This document shows positions 21,445 through 32,063 of a stretch of DNA of 64,000 nucleotides, piece after piece. The notes below the pieces were generated by a model. That model saw nothing but the letters and a program-made list of their open reading frames with translations. It had not been told where the DNA came from and did not search any database. The stretch's first letter is position 1; each line of letters opens with the position of its first letter. Made by a program: the position numbers and the translations under genes. The stretch is taken from positions 1 through 64,000 of the forward strand of contig WPDH01000027.1 in NCBI GenBank assembly GCA_019137255.1, given 5' to 3'. Origin of the DNA: Corinectria fuckeliana (lineage: Eukaryota > Ascomycota > Sordariomycetes > Hypocreales > Nectriaceae).

Positions 21445-23458
21445 GAACTGCTTCGCGATAGCGATAGTTTGTCTGAGCGATATTTCCTTGGACGAGGTAG
21501 GGTTTGGCAGTCTTTAGAATACTGCGAGAAGTTGAAATAGGGACATGATGGGGGCTATGTTAGCGGGAGATTATCGCGAGGTCTTTTCGTGCGATAGTGT
21601 AGGAGGAGGCTAGAACTCTTTCTCCAACGTCGGGTTCTTGGTCAGTTTTCTTGTATGCCTGTGGTCCTTTCCGCACTCGCCATGAACCCTGAATTCCGGA
21701 TTGTCCTTGGCAAAGGCAAAGCTGACTGCTATGGACTTGTCCCAATCATAGCCCTTGGTCCCACTGGCTGGCAAGACAAGGGGGAAAGATAAGTGGGATA
21801 AACTCGAGAAAGGGGACGAGTTGGCGGATGGTTGCAGATTCAGAATTGGGGCGGCGACGGGTATGCGGGTGTTGGTCTATTTGTACCGCACAGCAACACC
21901 AGGTGACCATGTATTCTTCTTTGCTTCTTTCTTTTCATCATCGAATATCTCTACTTGGAGTCTCACAAGTCTTACATGGCCATTCCTCAGTTCATCACAC
22001 GGCAACTTCGGTGTGACGGGGAGGTAGGAAGCCTATACTTTCGAGTGCGTGCAGATCAGCCATTGGCTGAGATATGCGACTCAGCGAGACGTGTATTCGC
22101 CTTATCACACCACCGTAACAAGAGGTTGTTGCGCGTTTCATTATGTTATGGTCGGGATTCTGTAACTGGCCTTCGACAGAATCAAGTCCTCTGGCGGTGT
22201 CATGCGGCAGCTACTTCATGGCACACAGGACGTTCCATGAGTGAGGCTGGCGCACTACCCTGAGATCCTTGGACGAGAAGAAAGATTGAGTGAATAGAGG
22301 AGAAGCTGAGGTCGTCATGACTTAAGCCACACGGCCCTCCTTTACTCTGCTTCGCCATCTTGAGTGTGGATGCGACTTTTATCCTCGGCCATTCTGCTAT
22401 CAGCCCATGCGCCCAGCTTTCCGAAAAAGTCTTCCGGATTGTCTCCTATCCAACCCTTGAGGGCGAACCAAAGGTGCCGGGCGCCCTTGCCGGCCTGTAT
22501 GGCACGCTCCAAGCCCGGTGCAAATCCCCTGGATACGGAGGGAATGTCGACAACTTCAGCGCCGACGGCAGCTTCGACCTCTTGGACAAGCAAATTTACG
22601 TCCCAAGCATGGCTAAAAGGGCTGTTGCCACCCCTTGCCAACGTGAGTAACTGCGTGCCGTCGTTAGTTCCGGCCGCCGTCTGGCAGCTTGGGCCAGTCA
22701 TCGCAAATATATCCATCGTCTTTTGACGCCATGGTAGTTGCGGACTGTGGTGTCTTGAAGACTGTAGGAGTTAGGCTGGACGGTCAAGTGGCGGGGTGGG
22801 TGGAAGAGACAGAACAGCACTGGAATCGAGCGTACGTAACTGGAGAGCCTCGATAGAATGTATATACAAGTAAACAAAAACAAAAAGGCTACTTATGCTT
22901 TTGCTGAATGTCGGAGTGGGTGGGTTCGATCAACAGTTATGAGCCCGGGAGGCACGCTAGAGCGTTTGAAGTGAAGGCCTTTCTCCGACAAACTTCTCTA
23001 GCATCCCTCTCGGGCGTATAACCGTCGAACGGAAGCAACCACTCCGCCATGTGGTGAAAGCGTAAGGAGCCCTATGCTCGGTATCGATAGGCTGACTTAT
23101 TAAGTAAGTGTGCCACAGCTGCCCCTGGAGACCTACACGGAAGGAGAAGCCCTGTCACCAGTGAGTGAGTGGCCCAAGCTCCCCCCGCCCTAGACCGGAA
23201 CAGGCAATTCACATGTCGGAAACTCAATTGGCATCCATCATCCCCAACATTAACGCTTACTGGCATCAACATCAACATCAACACCCCACCCCCCAAACAA
23301 CCTGAATCCTCAACAACGTCGTCGGGTCGTCGGGTCGTCGGGTACATACTAAGCTTACGACACCACCAAGCTCGCCATCCACAAAACCCCGTCCTTTGCA
23401 TCATCGCAAAAAAAGAAACATCTCTCACGCTACAGACGTCGTCATAAATTCCACCGCA
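21445..23458. other. Spacer containing a probable gene relic
   Basis: Two kilobases between the kinase gene and PHS1. Apart from the minus-strand relic at 22342-22732, no coding signal was found. The final 250 bases are CA-rich (23170-23450) and probably are the PHS1 promoter and leader. Confidence 0.5.
22342..22732 (-). pseudogene. Unrecognised gene relic, possibly internally deleted
   Basis: The minus strand holds an ORF of 124 codons (start 22716) that looks more protein-like than its neighbours, with SPFSHAWDVNLLVQEVEAAV, GAEVVDIPSV and FFGKLGAWADS. A better-placed ATG at 22732, in another frame, gives MASKDDGYICDDWPKLPDGG before a TAA. Reading the two frames together across that TAA would be smooth, but no GT donor lies between them. 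The C-terminal part also seems to join an N-terminal-like and an end-like segment directly. I read this as a frameshifted, shortened remnant of a gene, but I do not recognise the family, so the call is weak. Confidence 0.3.
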
Positions 23459-24276
23459 ATGGCCTCCTCCGCCCCCGCCGCCCCGAAGCGGCAGCCCTCG
23501 ACGCTCAACAAGGCGTACCTCGTTCTCTACAACTTCGCCTCTGCCGTCGCATGGGCCGTCGTCCTCTGCCGCACCATCTCGCTGCTCACCTTGCGCGGGC
23601 CGCAGTTCGTCTACCTCGGCGTCGGCGAGTGGACCAAGTGGACGCAGACCATGGCCGCCATGGAGATTCTGCACTCCGTGTTCGGTATGTGTCGACCTGA
23701 GCTTGCTTCACCTCGTGTACCACACTCCGTATCCAGATGCCCAGTGCTGACCAGGCGGGTTTCCCTCTCGCAGGTGTCGTCCGCGCCCCTCTCCTCACCA
23801 CCCTCGCGCAGGTCGCCTCGCGCCTCCTCCTCGTCTGGCCCATCGTCGACGCCTTCCCCCACCTCGCCCTCCAGAAGTGGTACTCGTCTATGCTCATTGC
23901 CTGGTCCGTCACCGAGGTCATCCGCTACTCTTTCTTCGCCCTCACGCTTTCCGGCTTCCAGCCTCGAGCCCTGACCTGGCTGCGCTACACCACCTTCTAC
24001 GTCCTGTACCCCATCGGCATCACCAGCGAATGCGCCTTGATCCTGCAGGCCATTGAGCCCGCCCGATCGCTCAACCCCTCGTTCCCATTGGTGCTCTATG
24101 GCATCTTGGCCGTCTATGTTCCTGGTAAGTGCGGCATGAAGAGTTTGGGGGATCTGCACGAGGGCTGTTGCTAACAAGGCATAGGCTCGTTCATGCTCTT
24201 CACGCACATGATGAGCCAGCGAGGCAAGGTCATGCGAAACTTGAAGGCCCAGAGCGACAAGGACAAGGCTCAGTAA
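23459..24276 (+). CDS. PHS1: Very-long-chain 3-hydroxyacyl-CoA dehydratase
   Basis: Three exons: 23459-23684, 23774-24124, 24185-24276, giving 222 aa; both introns are GT..AG. The enzyme (PHS1/HACD/PTPLA family) removes water from 3-hydroxyacyl-CoA, the third step of the fatty-acid elongation cycle in the endoplasmic reticulum, and feeds sphingolipid synthesis. The protein is strongly hydrophobic with about six membrane segments. It shows the family blocks KAYLVLYNFASAVAWAVVL, the LEILH-like MEILHSVFGVV, SSMLIAWSVTEVIRYSFFAL, and WLRYTTFYVLYPIGITSE. The Tyr and Glu of YxxxYPxGxxxE correspond to the catalytic pair known in yeast Phs1. The tail GKVMRNLKAQSDKDKAQ is lysine-rich, consistent with ER retention. 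The 3' end faces the hydrolase gene, with 242 bases between stops. Confidence 0.96.
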
Positions 24277-24518
24277 ATGAGGCCACTTTGGGATTGTAAG
24301 AATTGACATGGGCGGATCGCGGCGTAGACGAGCTGGGGGGTTATTGGCTAGGAGTAGACATGGAAACGGGAAGAGGAAATATATCATGGTTTATACGGCC
24401 GGCATAAACTAATCTATTCAAATTCAAATAATTAATTGCATCAAGAAGGCAAGAGTGTTGCGCCCATCAGGTACTCATACGGATACTCTAAACGTCACGA
24501 CCTTTCCTACCAAGCAGC

Positions 24519-25965
24519 CTACTTGCTTGCAGACGAAGGGGCCTGTTCCAGCATTGGCCTGTCCTCAACGCTGCTCTCGTACCAATCGTTCTGTAACCAC
24601 CCCGCAATGAACCCTGCGGCATCCTGTGATAGTGCCTTGTAACCGGGGTTCTCTCGTGGCGTGAACATGCCTGGTCAACTGGTCAGCCCATCTGTCTGTT
24701 CACCACTCAGGTAGCTGCTCCATCCCTGGGACAACTTACGCATGTGCGCCAACGTCTCGTCCGAGGCCTTGTCGTTGACGGCCTCCCGCCAGGAGCCCGC
24801 CTGCAGCTTCTTGGGCAGGTTGCAAAACGTGCGGTCCGACCCCAGCACCGTCCCGACCATGCTCACCTGCTTCGAGGGCGCCGCCTTGCCGAGCCGCGTG
24901 TAGAGGTTCGCGAAGCCGACGTCCAGCTCCTCCTGCAGCTGCGTCAGGAAGCGGACGCGCTTCTTCAGCTCCTCGGGCCGCGCCAGAGACCCGACGAACT
25001 CGAGGTGCGACGTCGCCCACGACCACCCTTCGCCGATGTGGTCGCGGTTCATCCACGCCGCCGCGCCCCCGGCCGCCACGGCCCCCGCGGCTCCGGCGTA
25101 CATGGCCAATTTGCCCCATTTCTGCCACGGGCCGCCGCCGCCGCCGCCGGACGCGGGCGGGGCCGGCAGTGCGGCGACAGGCTTCTTGGAGGGGGCCGCC
25201 GCCGTCTGCGCGGCCTTGTTGGCGCCCCAGAGGGCCCCGAGGCTGCTGAGCTGGGAGATGGTGGTGGTGGCCTGCTGGTACTGGCCCTCGGCGCCGTGCG
25301 CGACAACGCCGGGCGAGATGCCGAGGAAGGGCGTGTCGAAGGCGAGGACGCCCTGGATGTAGGGGAACATGAGGGAGTTGAAGGTGGGCGAGTCGGGCTT
25401 CTGGATGCCGTCCTCGGAGTAGATGGGCCGCTCCGACGCCAGCCCGATGAGCATCTCGGCAGCGACGATGCCGCCCATCGAGTGGCCGACGAGGATCGTC
25501 CGCACCGACGGCTCTACGGTCGGCGAGGGCGTTGCGGCCGCGACCTCCATGTCGATGACCTTGTCTTGCAGCCTTTTCGGGGGATACACGGTCAGCCATG
25601 AAACAGCAATGCTCGAGAATATAGACCCAGAGCAATGATAACGGTGGCGAGCACTCACCAGTCGCGGAAGCGGCTCACGCACTCTCCCAGATCCCCGCGA
25701 GTCTCATACTTGGGATACACGAGCACGCGGACCGTCACCTTGGGCAGCGCCTGGGCAACCAGATCGCGAAGGTCCTTGGTGAACTGGTAGTCGTCGCCAA
25801 AAGTGTCATCGCCGCCCTAGGGAAACGTCGTCAGCCAGCTAAATCAATACCAAGCTACCCACCACACACGCACGACCCCCGGGGCCTATGGCCTGTAGTG
25901 CAGGCCCTGCAGCGAGGACGAACCTGGAAGCCGTGGATGAAGCATAGTACCAGCGTCTTCTTCAT
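24519..25965 (-). CDS. Alpha/beta hydrolase, DUF676-like serine lipase
   Basis: Four exons on the minus strand: 25965-25924, 25816-25659, 25572-24740, 24670-24519, giving 394 aa. All introns are GT..AG and keep frame. The short first exon encodes MKKTLVLCFIHGFQ, the oxyanion-loop strand, and continues in exon 2 as GGDDTFG, a combination typical of DUF676/LipA-like hydrolases. The nucleophile elbow is VGHSMGG with Ser98. FDTPFLGI follows. A Pro/Gly-rich linker with poly-Gly leads into a hydrophobic Ala/Gly stretch (LAMYAGAAGAVAAGGAAAWM) that could be a membrane segment, followed by a helical C-terminal region. Fungal orthologues are uncharacterised; lipid esterase activity is a family-level guess. 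The very GC-rich third exon creates long antisense ORFs that I regard as shadows. Confidence 0.88.
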
Positions 25966-26559
25966 GTTGCTGCGCCGGCCATCGACCTCGCGCGTTTGGA
26001 CTTTGTTGGTGATTGTCGATCCGAGAGTGCGACGGTGTAGAAGGGAAAAAGGTGGGATGCGCAAGGCTGGCGTAGCGTGGCAAAGACGCATATCGAAGGC
26101 AAACGCAGCTGCGTGACCTGGAATGAGAAAGCCAAACCACCTGACGTCTAGTCTAATTAAGTTATACTACCATCTCCAAGGCCACCATGAGAACAGCAGC
26201 TAGATGAGGCACGCTCTCGACACTTCAACTTCTTCATCTCGAATAAAATGCACAGGCCGGCGGAAGATCACCCTCATATCAACATCTATTAGAGTACAGT
26301 TTACTTTATCTTGACAAACAGAGCGATGCGTTTAGCCCTTCGGAGGCTTCATGGCGTCCAAAGTCTTCTTCTGGCAAGCACTGCCAGGCCTTTTCTCTGG
26401 ACGGTCCATTCTTTGTATGGTATTGATTTCCCCTTCTGCCCTCCCCTTTCCTGGAATTCACGTGCATGACACCTGCCCTGCCCAACGCCTTTGCATATAT
26501 CATCAAACAAACCCTCCCAACCTCCAGCTCGTGGCGACTTTGTAGTTGCAACACCCGCC
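25966..26559. other. Spacer between the Sth1-type gene and the hydrolase gene
   Basis: Both flanking genes run leftward, so these 594 bases hold the 3' end of the ATPase transcript and the promoter of the hydrolase gene. No further gene was seen. Confidence 0.5.
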
Positions 26560-29500
26560 CTAGTCCTCGTCGCTAGGGGCAGCTGTGCTGCCACCGTTTG
26601 GCTCCCTCGAGCTGCTGGAAATTAACTTGATCCGAGTGCCACTGGGCTGCGGTGTGCTGCCACTTCCAGAGGGTGCCACCGAGCTGTCCTTGCCTCCGTC
26701 TTCGAGTTCCTGGAGCTCGGGGTGTGCCGCCAATTGCTCCTGATACTTGGCGTTGAAGAATTCCTGTCCCGTTGTCAGCATCGTTCAAACATCACAACAA
26801 GATGGTCACTCACCTGCATGGTTTTCGCATCCTGATAGAGGATGCTTCCATCCTCGTTGTAAGTTTGGCAGTTGGTAATCATCAACTCAAAGTCCTTGCG
26901 CATGGCGCTAAGACTGCCGTACTCTTCCTTCTTGATCCTCGTGGAAATCTGGTTCATGCAGATAGGGTTGGTGATGATGACGTAGTAGTCGGCATAGTCG
27001 CGTTTGGGAGGCAGCTTGATGAAGGGCCCAATGATGAGCCGCTTTCCAGCATCTGACTCGTCATCCTCCAAAGGTGGCTCAATGTCATCGACCTCGAGTC
27101 CCATGAGCGCATCATACAAGAAGCGCATGCTCTTCTGGAGCACTTCCCGTTGATGAGGTGGTAGTCGCGAGTCGCTAGCTCCCACTTTGCTGGCTCTTCC
27201 TTGGGGCCCGCGTCGCTTCTTGGCGGGAGGCTCCTCGGTGCCCTCCTCTGCCTTGCGCTTCTCAGTCTTGATGGTAGGTTTTCGGCCACGCTTCTTGGGA
27301 GTCTCAACTTCCTCGCTACTGGCTCGGCTGGCCGGAGGGGACTCGTCGTCGACGCCTTTCTTGCCCCGATTGGCTTCACGCCTGTCCTTACGCGCTTGTT
27401 TACGAGCCGCAGCTGCCTCGGGAGAATCGTCGTCATCGTCCACAGCCATGAGCCACTGCTCTTCAGTAAGACCATCGTCGTACTTCACCTTGGTACGCTC
27501 ACGCGCACCGCGGCCTAGGATCACATCTTCGGTCTCTTCCTCGATGGGGTTGCCCTCGTTGAGATAGATCTCAGGCAGCTCCGAATCGCCCATGAGTCGT
27601 GGTTTGAGGCCGGGGCGATGATTTCCGTAAGGAGTCACCTTCAGTCGCTCTTCGTCGAGTTTTTGGAAGACGGTGATTTCGTCGTCGCTGCGGGCGAGTA
27701 GCATGTTCAGCTCATCATCCTCCATCTCCTCTTGCTCGCCAGATTCGGCCATATCAGCCGTCTCTAGCAGTGTTCGGAGCATGGCATCACGATCCGTTTC
27801 CGATGATTTGTTATCAAAGCGGCCAGCCTGGATAACCTTGCCGTCCATGTCCAACTTGTAACGAGCGCGCTCAAGAATCTTCTCCTCGACGGAATTTGAG
27901 CTGATGAGTCGGAGAATTCGCACTTCGTTCTTCTGCCCGATACGATGAGCACGATCCTGAGCTTGCAAATCCTGATGGGGGTTCCAATCGGAGTCGTAGA
28001 TGATGACAGTGTCGGCTGTCTGCAAGTTCAGACCGAGACCACCAGCACGAGTCGACAACAAGAACATAAAGTACTTTGAGTTAGGCTGGTTAAACTCTCG
28101 CAGAAGATCAGACCGCTCGTCGGATTTGGTAGTACCATCCAATCGAAGGTACTCGAACTTTCGGTAACGTAGGTAATCTTCCATGATATCCATGATTGCC
28201 GTCATTTGGAAGAACATCAGGACTCGATGACCCGTTGCGAAATATTTGGGTAGAATTCTGTCCAGTAACTCGAATTTGCCGGCTGTTCTCCACAACAGAT
28301 CGTTGCTGACGTTCATGGGGTTCATCACGTTTTCCACGACGTCGAAAACGAAGGGATGGTTGCAGAGCTTTCGAAGTTGCATGATCATGTTACTCAGGCC
28401 ACGGGCACCAGTCTTGCCGCCCTTGCTGTCGCCGACGACAAGCTTGTTGTGGGTAACCATCTGCTTGTAAAGACGGGACTGAAGCGCAGAGAACTTGCAC
28501 TTGATAACCTTTTCCGTCTTGTCGGGGAGATCCTTTTCGACATCCTTCTTCAGACGACGCAGCAGGAAGGGGCGCAACACCTTGTGCAAACGCCTAATGA
28601 CCAGAATTTGCTCCTCTTCCGTGAGTTCCATCTTGTCCTGGCTACCAGTATTGGCGAAGGGAGTGTTGAACCACTCATCAAAGGTCTTGACGGACTTGAA
28701 GATGTTGGGCAAAACGAAGTTGAGCATGGCCCACAGCTCAGAGAGGTTGTTCTGCAGAGGGGTACCGGTGAGAATGAGTCGGAAACGAGTGATGTAGTAT
28801 TGCGAGATCGTGGCGCTGAGCTTGGAATTCGAGTTCTTCATTCGGTGACCCTCATCAATAATCATGTGGAACCACTTGATCTTGCTGAGGATTGGTCGAT
28901 CCTTGATGATGTATTCGTACGTCGTTAAGAGTACTTGGAATTTGCCCTGTCGAATCCTGTCTTGGTGCTGTTTGCGAGTATTCGGGGGGCCCTTGTAAAC
29001 GACACGACTGACAGACGGGGCCCACTTTTCGAACTCCATGTTCCAGTTGGTCAGCGTACTGAGCGGAACGATAACCAAATAGGGTCCAGGCTGCTGCTTT
29101 CGCTCGATCAGATACGTGATCAAACTAATGGTCTGGATCGTCTTTCCGAGGCCCATTTCATCAGCCAGAATGCCGTTGAGGTTGTTGTTGTACAGAGATA
29201 TCATCCACTGGAGACCCTTGATCTGGTACTCCTTCAGACTTCCACCAACAAGCATGTTGGCCTGCTCTGTGACCTCTTCGTGGACACGATGCGCCACAGC
29301 GTAATAGTCAATCTTCTTTCCGCTGTCCTCCTCCTCCTCGACTTCACTCTCTTCTTCGACGTAGGGATCGCCGTTCTCGTCACCATAACGCTCCACGGCC
29401 TGGCGCTGCTGAGCCTTAACAGACGATGCAAGTTGGTGCAGGAAGCCATCGGTCTGCTTGAGCAAGTGAGTGATACGAGTATCTTTGGCTTGGTCCAGCA

Positions 29501-30996
29501 GCTTGAGGTAGGCCTCTTCGTCGTTGGCCTTGAGGGCCTGTAGACGCTGTTTAGCAGTCCGCTCAATGCGCTTCTGCTCTTCTTTCTCAATGTTGAAGTG
29601 CTGGGAGTACATGAGCCGGCTGAGCTTGTGCGATTTGCTTCGCTGCGCAGTGGCAGACTCATGGATGTCCTGTCGATGGTTGTAGATGGCTCGGAGGAAG
29701 TCAGTGTGCTTTTTCTTCTCTCGGTTCTCGCGAGCGTCGCGCTGCTGCTTCTCGAGCTTCTCCGTGATGCGGGCTTCCCGCACATTCTGCTTCTTCATGC
29801 GACGGTAATTGGTCCGGTTGGTGGTCATGGCCAGGTTGTCGTAGTGCATCATCTGCCGGCCAATCTTGTCTCGAAGGGCACGTTGCTTGGCGTAAAGAGC
29901 CAAGCCCTTCATCTCAATGATAGCCTTCCTCTTCAGAGTGTCATCGGCCTCGATCGCATCCTTGGAAGAGTCCCAATGAGCGAGGTCACCAGGCAGGTCC
30001 TTTAGCTCTGTATAGCGCTGCCTCATCCTGTTGGACACGACAATCTCTCGTTCCCATCGCAAGTGATCGAAGTCGATGCCAGTGGGGAACACGCCAGGGA
30101 TGAACCACCGGTTCTTGCGCTGAGAGTGGTCGAAGTATTTGATCGATGGTCGGATCATGCTGGTGCCATAAGGCGACTTGACAGTCTTGAATGTATGGGC
30201 CTTGGGAACCAGTGAGTTCTCCTCCTGCATGACAGGCTCAGGACCATTGACAGCTGGCTTCCCAGAGTCGGGACTGGCTTGGCTGGGCTTCGCGGAGGGT
30301 GCAGCCGCACCCGTCTCAGCAGCAGCAGCAGCTTGTCTCCGCTGGCGTTGGTTGAAGATGGCCTGCTGTAGTTGAACGGAGACGCCAGCGTTCTTGCCAA
30401 GAAGCTTGAAAGCGTGAATCTGCTGTCTCAACAGGGCAAGTTGCTGCTGGCTGAACTGGTTTGGCGAAGACGCAGTGGAGGGTGACGCGGCGGTCGAGGC
30501 CAGAGCGGACGGGTTCTGGCTTGGCATCGCGGAGGCGCTGAGAGGGTTCGAGGGAGGTTGCGTTACGTGTGGTGTACTCTGCTGACGGCCGGGTTGAGCA
30601 CCGTTGACCGAAGTACCATTGGTCGCGTTCTGCATCTGCTGCTGCTGCATCTGCTGTTGCTGCTGGAGTTGGTGTTGTTGTTGCTGTTGCATGTATTGTT
30701 GCTGATTCCTGCGCATGGTATGCTGTTGCTGGAAGCTCATCAAAAACTGAGATGCCTTGATATACTCGGGGTCCGTTGGTGGTACACCCTGCTCCTTCAT
30801 CTGCTTGAGTTTCTGGTCATCTGGTTAGCAAGGCTGGCAACTGCAAGAAGATATGATGCAGCAGAAATAGTTCGGGATTTGAGTGGTGCGTAAGGGGGCA
30901 TACCCGGAAGACTTCCTCGGCTTGCTGCTTGGTCGCGCCAGCCGGCATAGGCGCGCCGGGATGCTGGACCGCCGGAGGAGCTTGTACCGATGCCAT
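26560..30996 (-). CDS. STH1: Snf2/Sth1-type chromatin-remodelling ATPase
   Basis: Three exons: 30996-30904, 30812-26814, 26763-26560, giving 1431 aa. This is the catalytic subunit of an RSC or SWI/SNF nucleosome remodeller in the nucleus. Domains in order: a Gln-rich segment, a QLQ motif (about 148-183), the HSA helix that binds actin-related proteins (about 274-383), the SNF2 N-lobe with DEMGLGKT at 582-589 and DEGH at 684-687, the C-lobe (about 893-993) with LSTRAGGLGLNLQ and QAQDRAHRIGQ, a SnAC-like region, an AT-hook-like KKRGRKP segment, and a C-terminal bromodomain (about 1255-1375, including RDYADYYVIITNPICMNQI). The length is closer to yeast Sth1 (1359 aa) than to Snf2 (1703 aa), but the two paralogues cannot be separated with certainty by eye. 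The last intron splits the bromodomain end from the acidic tail. The 31-codon first exon is Pro/Ala-rich. Confidence 0.95.
30600..30735 (-). repeat. CAG/CAA repeat encoding a glutamine-rich tract in the Sth1-type gene
   Basis: The coding strand reads mixed CAG and CAA codons interrupted by ATG and CAC, giving QQQYMQQQQQHQLQQQ-type sequence. Mixed codons make it less prone to slippage than a pure CAG repeat. Glutamine-rich N-termini are usual in Snf2-class proteins. Confidence 0.8.
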
Positions 30997-32063
30997 AGTG
31001 ATGGTAGTCCTGAACAAGCGGCAGTCCTCGGTAGTATGTAATCCAATGAATAGATCAGTGTAATATTGGCTAACTATGTTGCATATCGAGCGTGTTTGTG
31101 ATCGATGGTGGTGCTCGTCGCGCAAGGGTCAAGACGTGTGGAGTGTCGCGAAACCAGAAAAGAGCGTTGCGAAGGAAATTGAGGGCGAAACGAGCGCGTC
31201 GGGGTCCGGGGGACGAACAATGGCCGACAAATGGCAAACGGCGATGTCGAGAGGTGGGCGGTACTTTCGTGGATGCGCGTGGGACAGCCTCGGTGCTGAT
31301 GGTTGCCGTACAGAGGGTTGGATAGCGCGGCGTGGAGGAACGGAGAACGGGGACAGTCAAAGCGAGCCCGCGAAATGTCGAGTTTCAAGGGAAAAAGTGT
31401 GTTATGTGGCGACGGGGCGCGTCGGGGCCGATGCCGGGTGCCGGGGCGGCGCAAATCGCGTGCAACACGGATTTGGCGACGTCTGGAGATGGGAGCGGAT
31501 GGTTTGAGAGGGCCCTGGCGATTTTTTGGATGCGCGCGCTCGCCGGTTGATGATGGGGAGTGGTGAAGACACAACTGGACAAGATTCAGCGTGATGGTTG
31601 GTGCGGTCTTGAGACGGCCGCCCACAGTATTTCTCAGCATGACCCCCTGCCAAATAACGACCAAGAGCGGGTAGGCTGCAGCTGGCGCCTGAGGCACCCA
31701 TGTCTCAATTAGCTTAGATAAGCGCTGAGCTGCGAGTACATGCACGTGACCACCCGACATGGCCATCTACCTCCTCCAGCTCGATCGACTCTTCGTCCCC
31801 CAGGGTATTTTAAGTACTCTAAAGCAAATGGTATGGTATGCTGGTTTGGGTACCAGCCAGACTGTCTGCTAGCGAAGGAACCATTTCCACGTCCCGTTGG
31901 GGGGAGAGCTGATTCGTCGTGGGGAAGTGAGGGGGCAACTTGTTTGCATCCACCAGGGTGGTTGCAGCCGCTGCTCGGCGTCTTTACGAGGGATGGATAC
32001 ACGAGCCTTACATTATCGGGGCGTTCATCAACGCAAGCCGTCATCCACTGTCCGTGTGCTGCA
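30997..32063. other. Spacer between WDR70 and the Sth1-type gene
   Basis: About 1.07 kb. It holds the 3' region of WDR70 and the promoter and leader of the ATPase gene. ORFs on either strand are short and mutually overlapping, and none is supported. Confidence 0.5.

Noticed and set aside
24736..25635. Long antisense and out-of-frame ORFs (about 285-299 codons) over the hydrolase gene
   Set aside because: They are Arg/Gly/Ala-rich shadows created by very high GC at third positions of exon 3 of the real gene.
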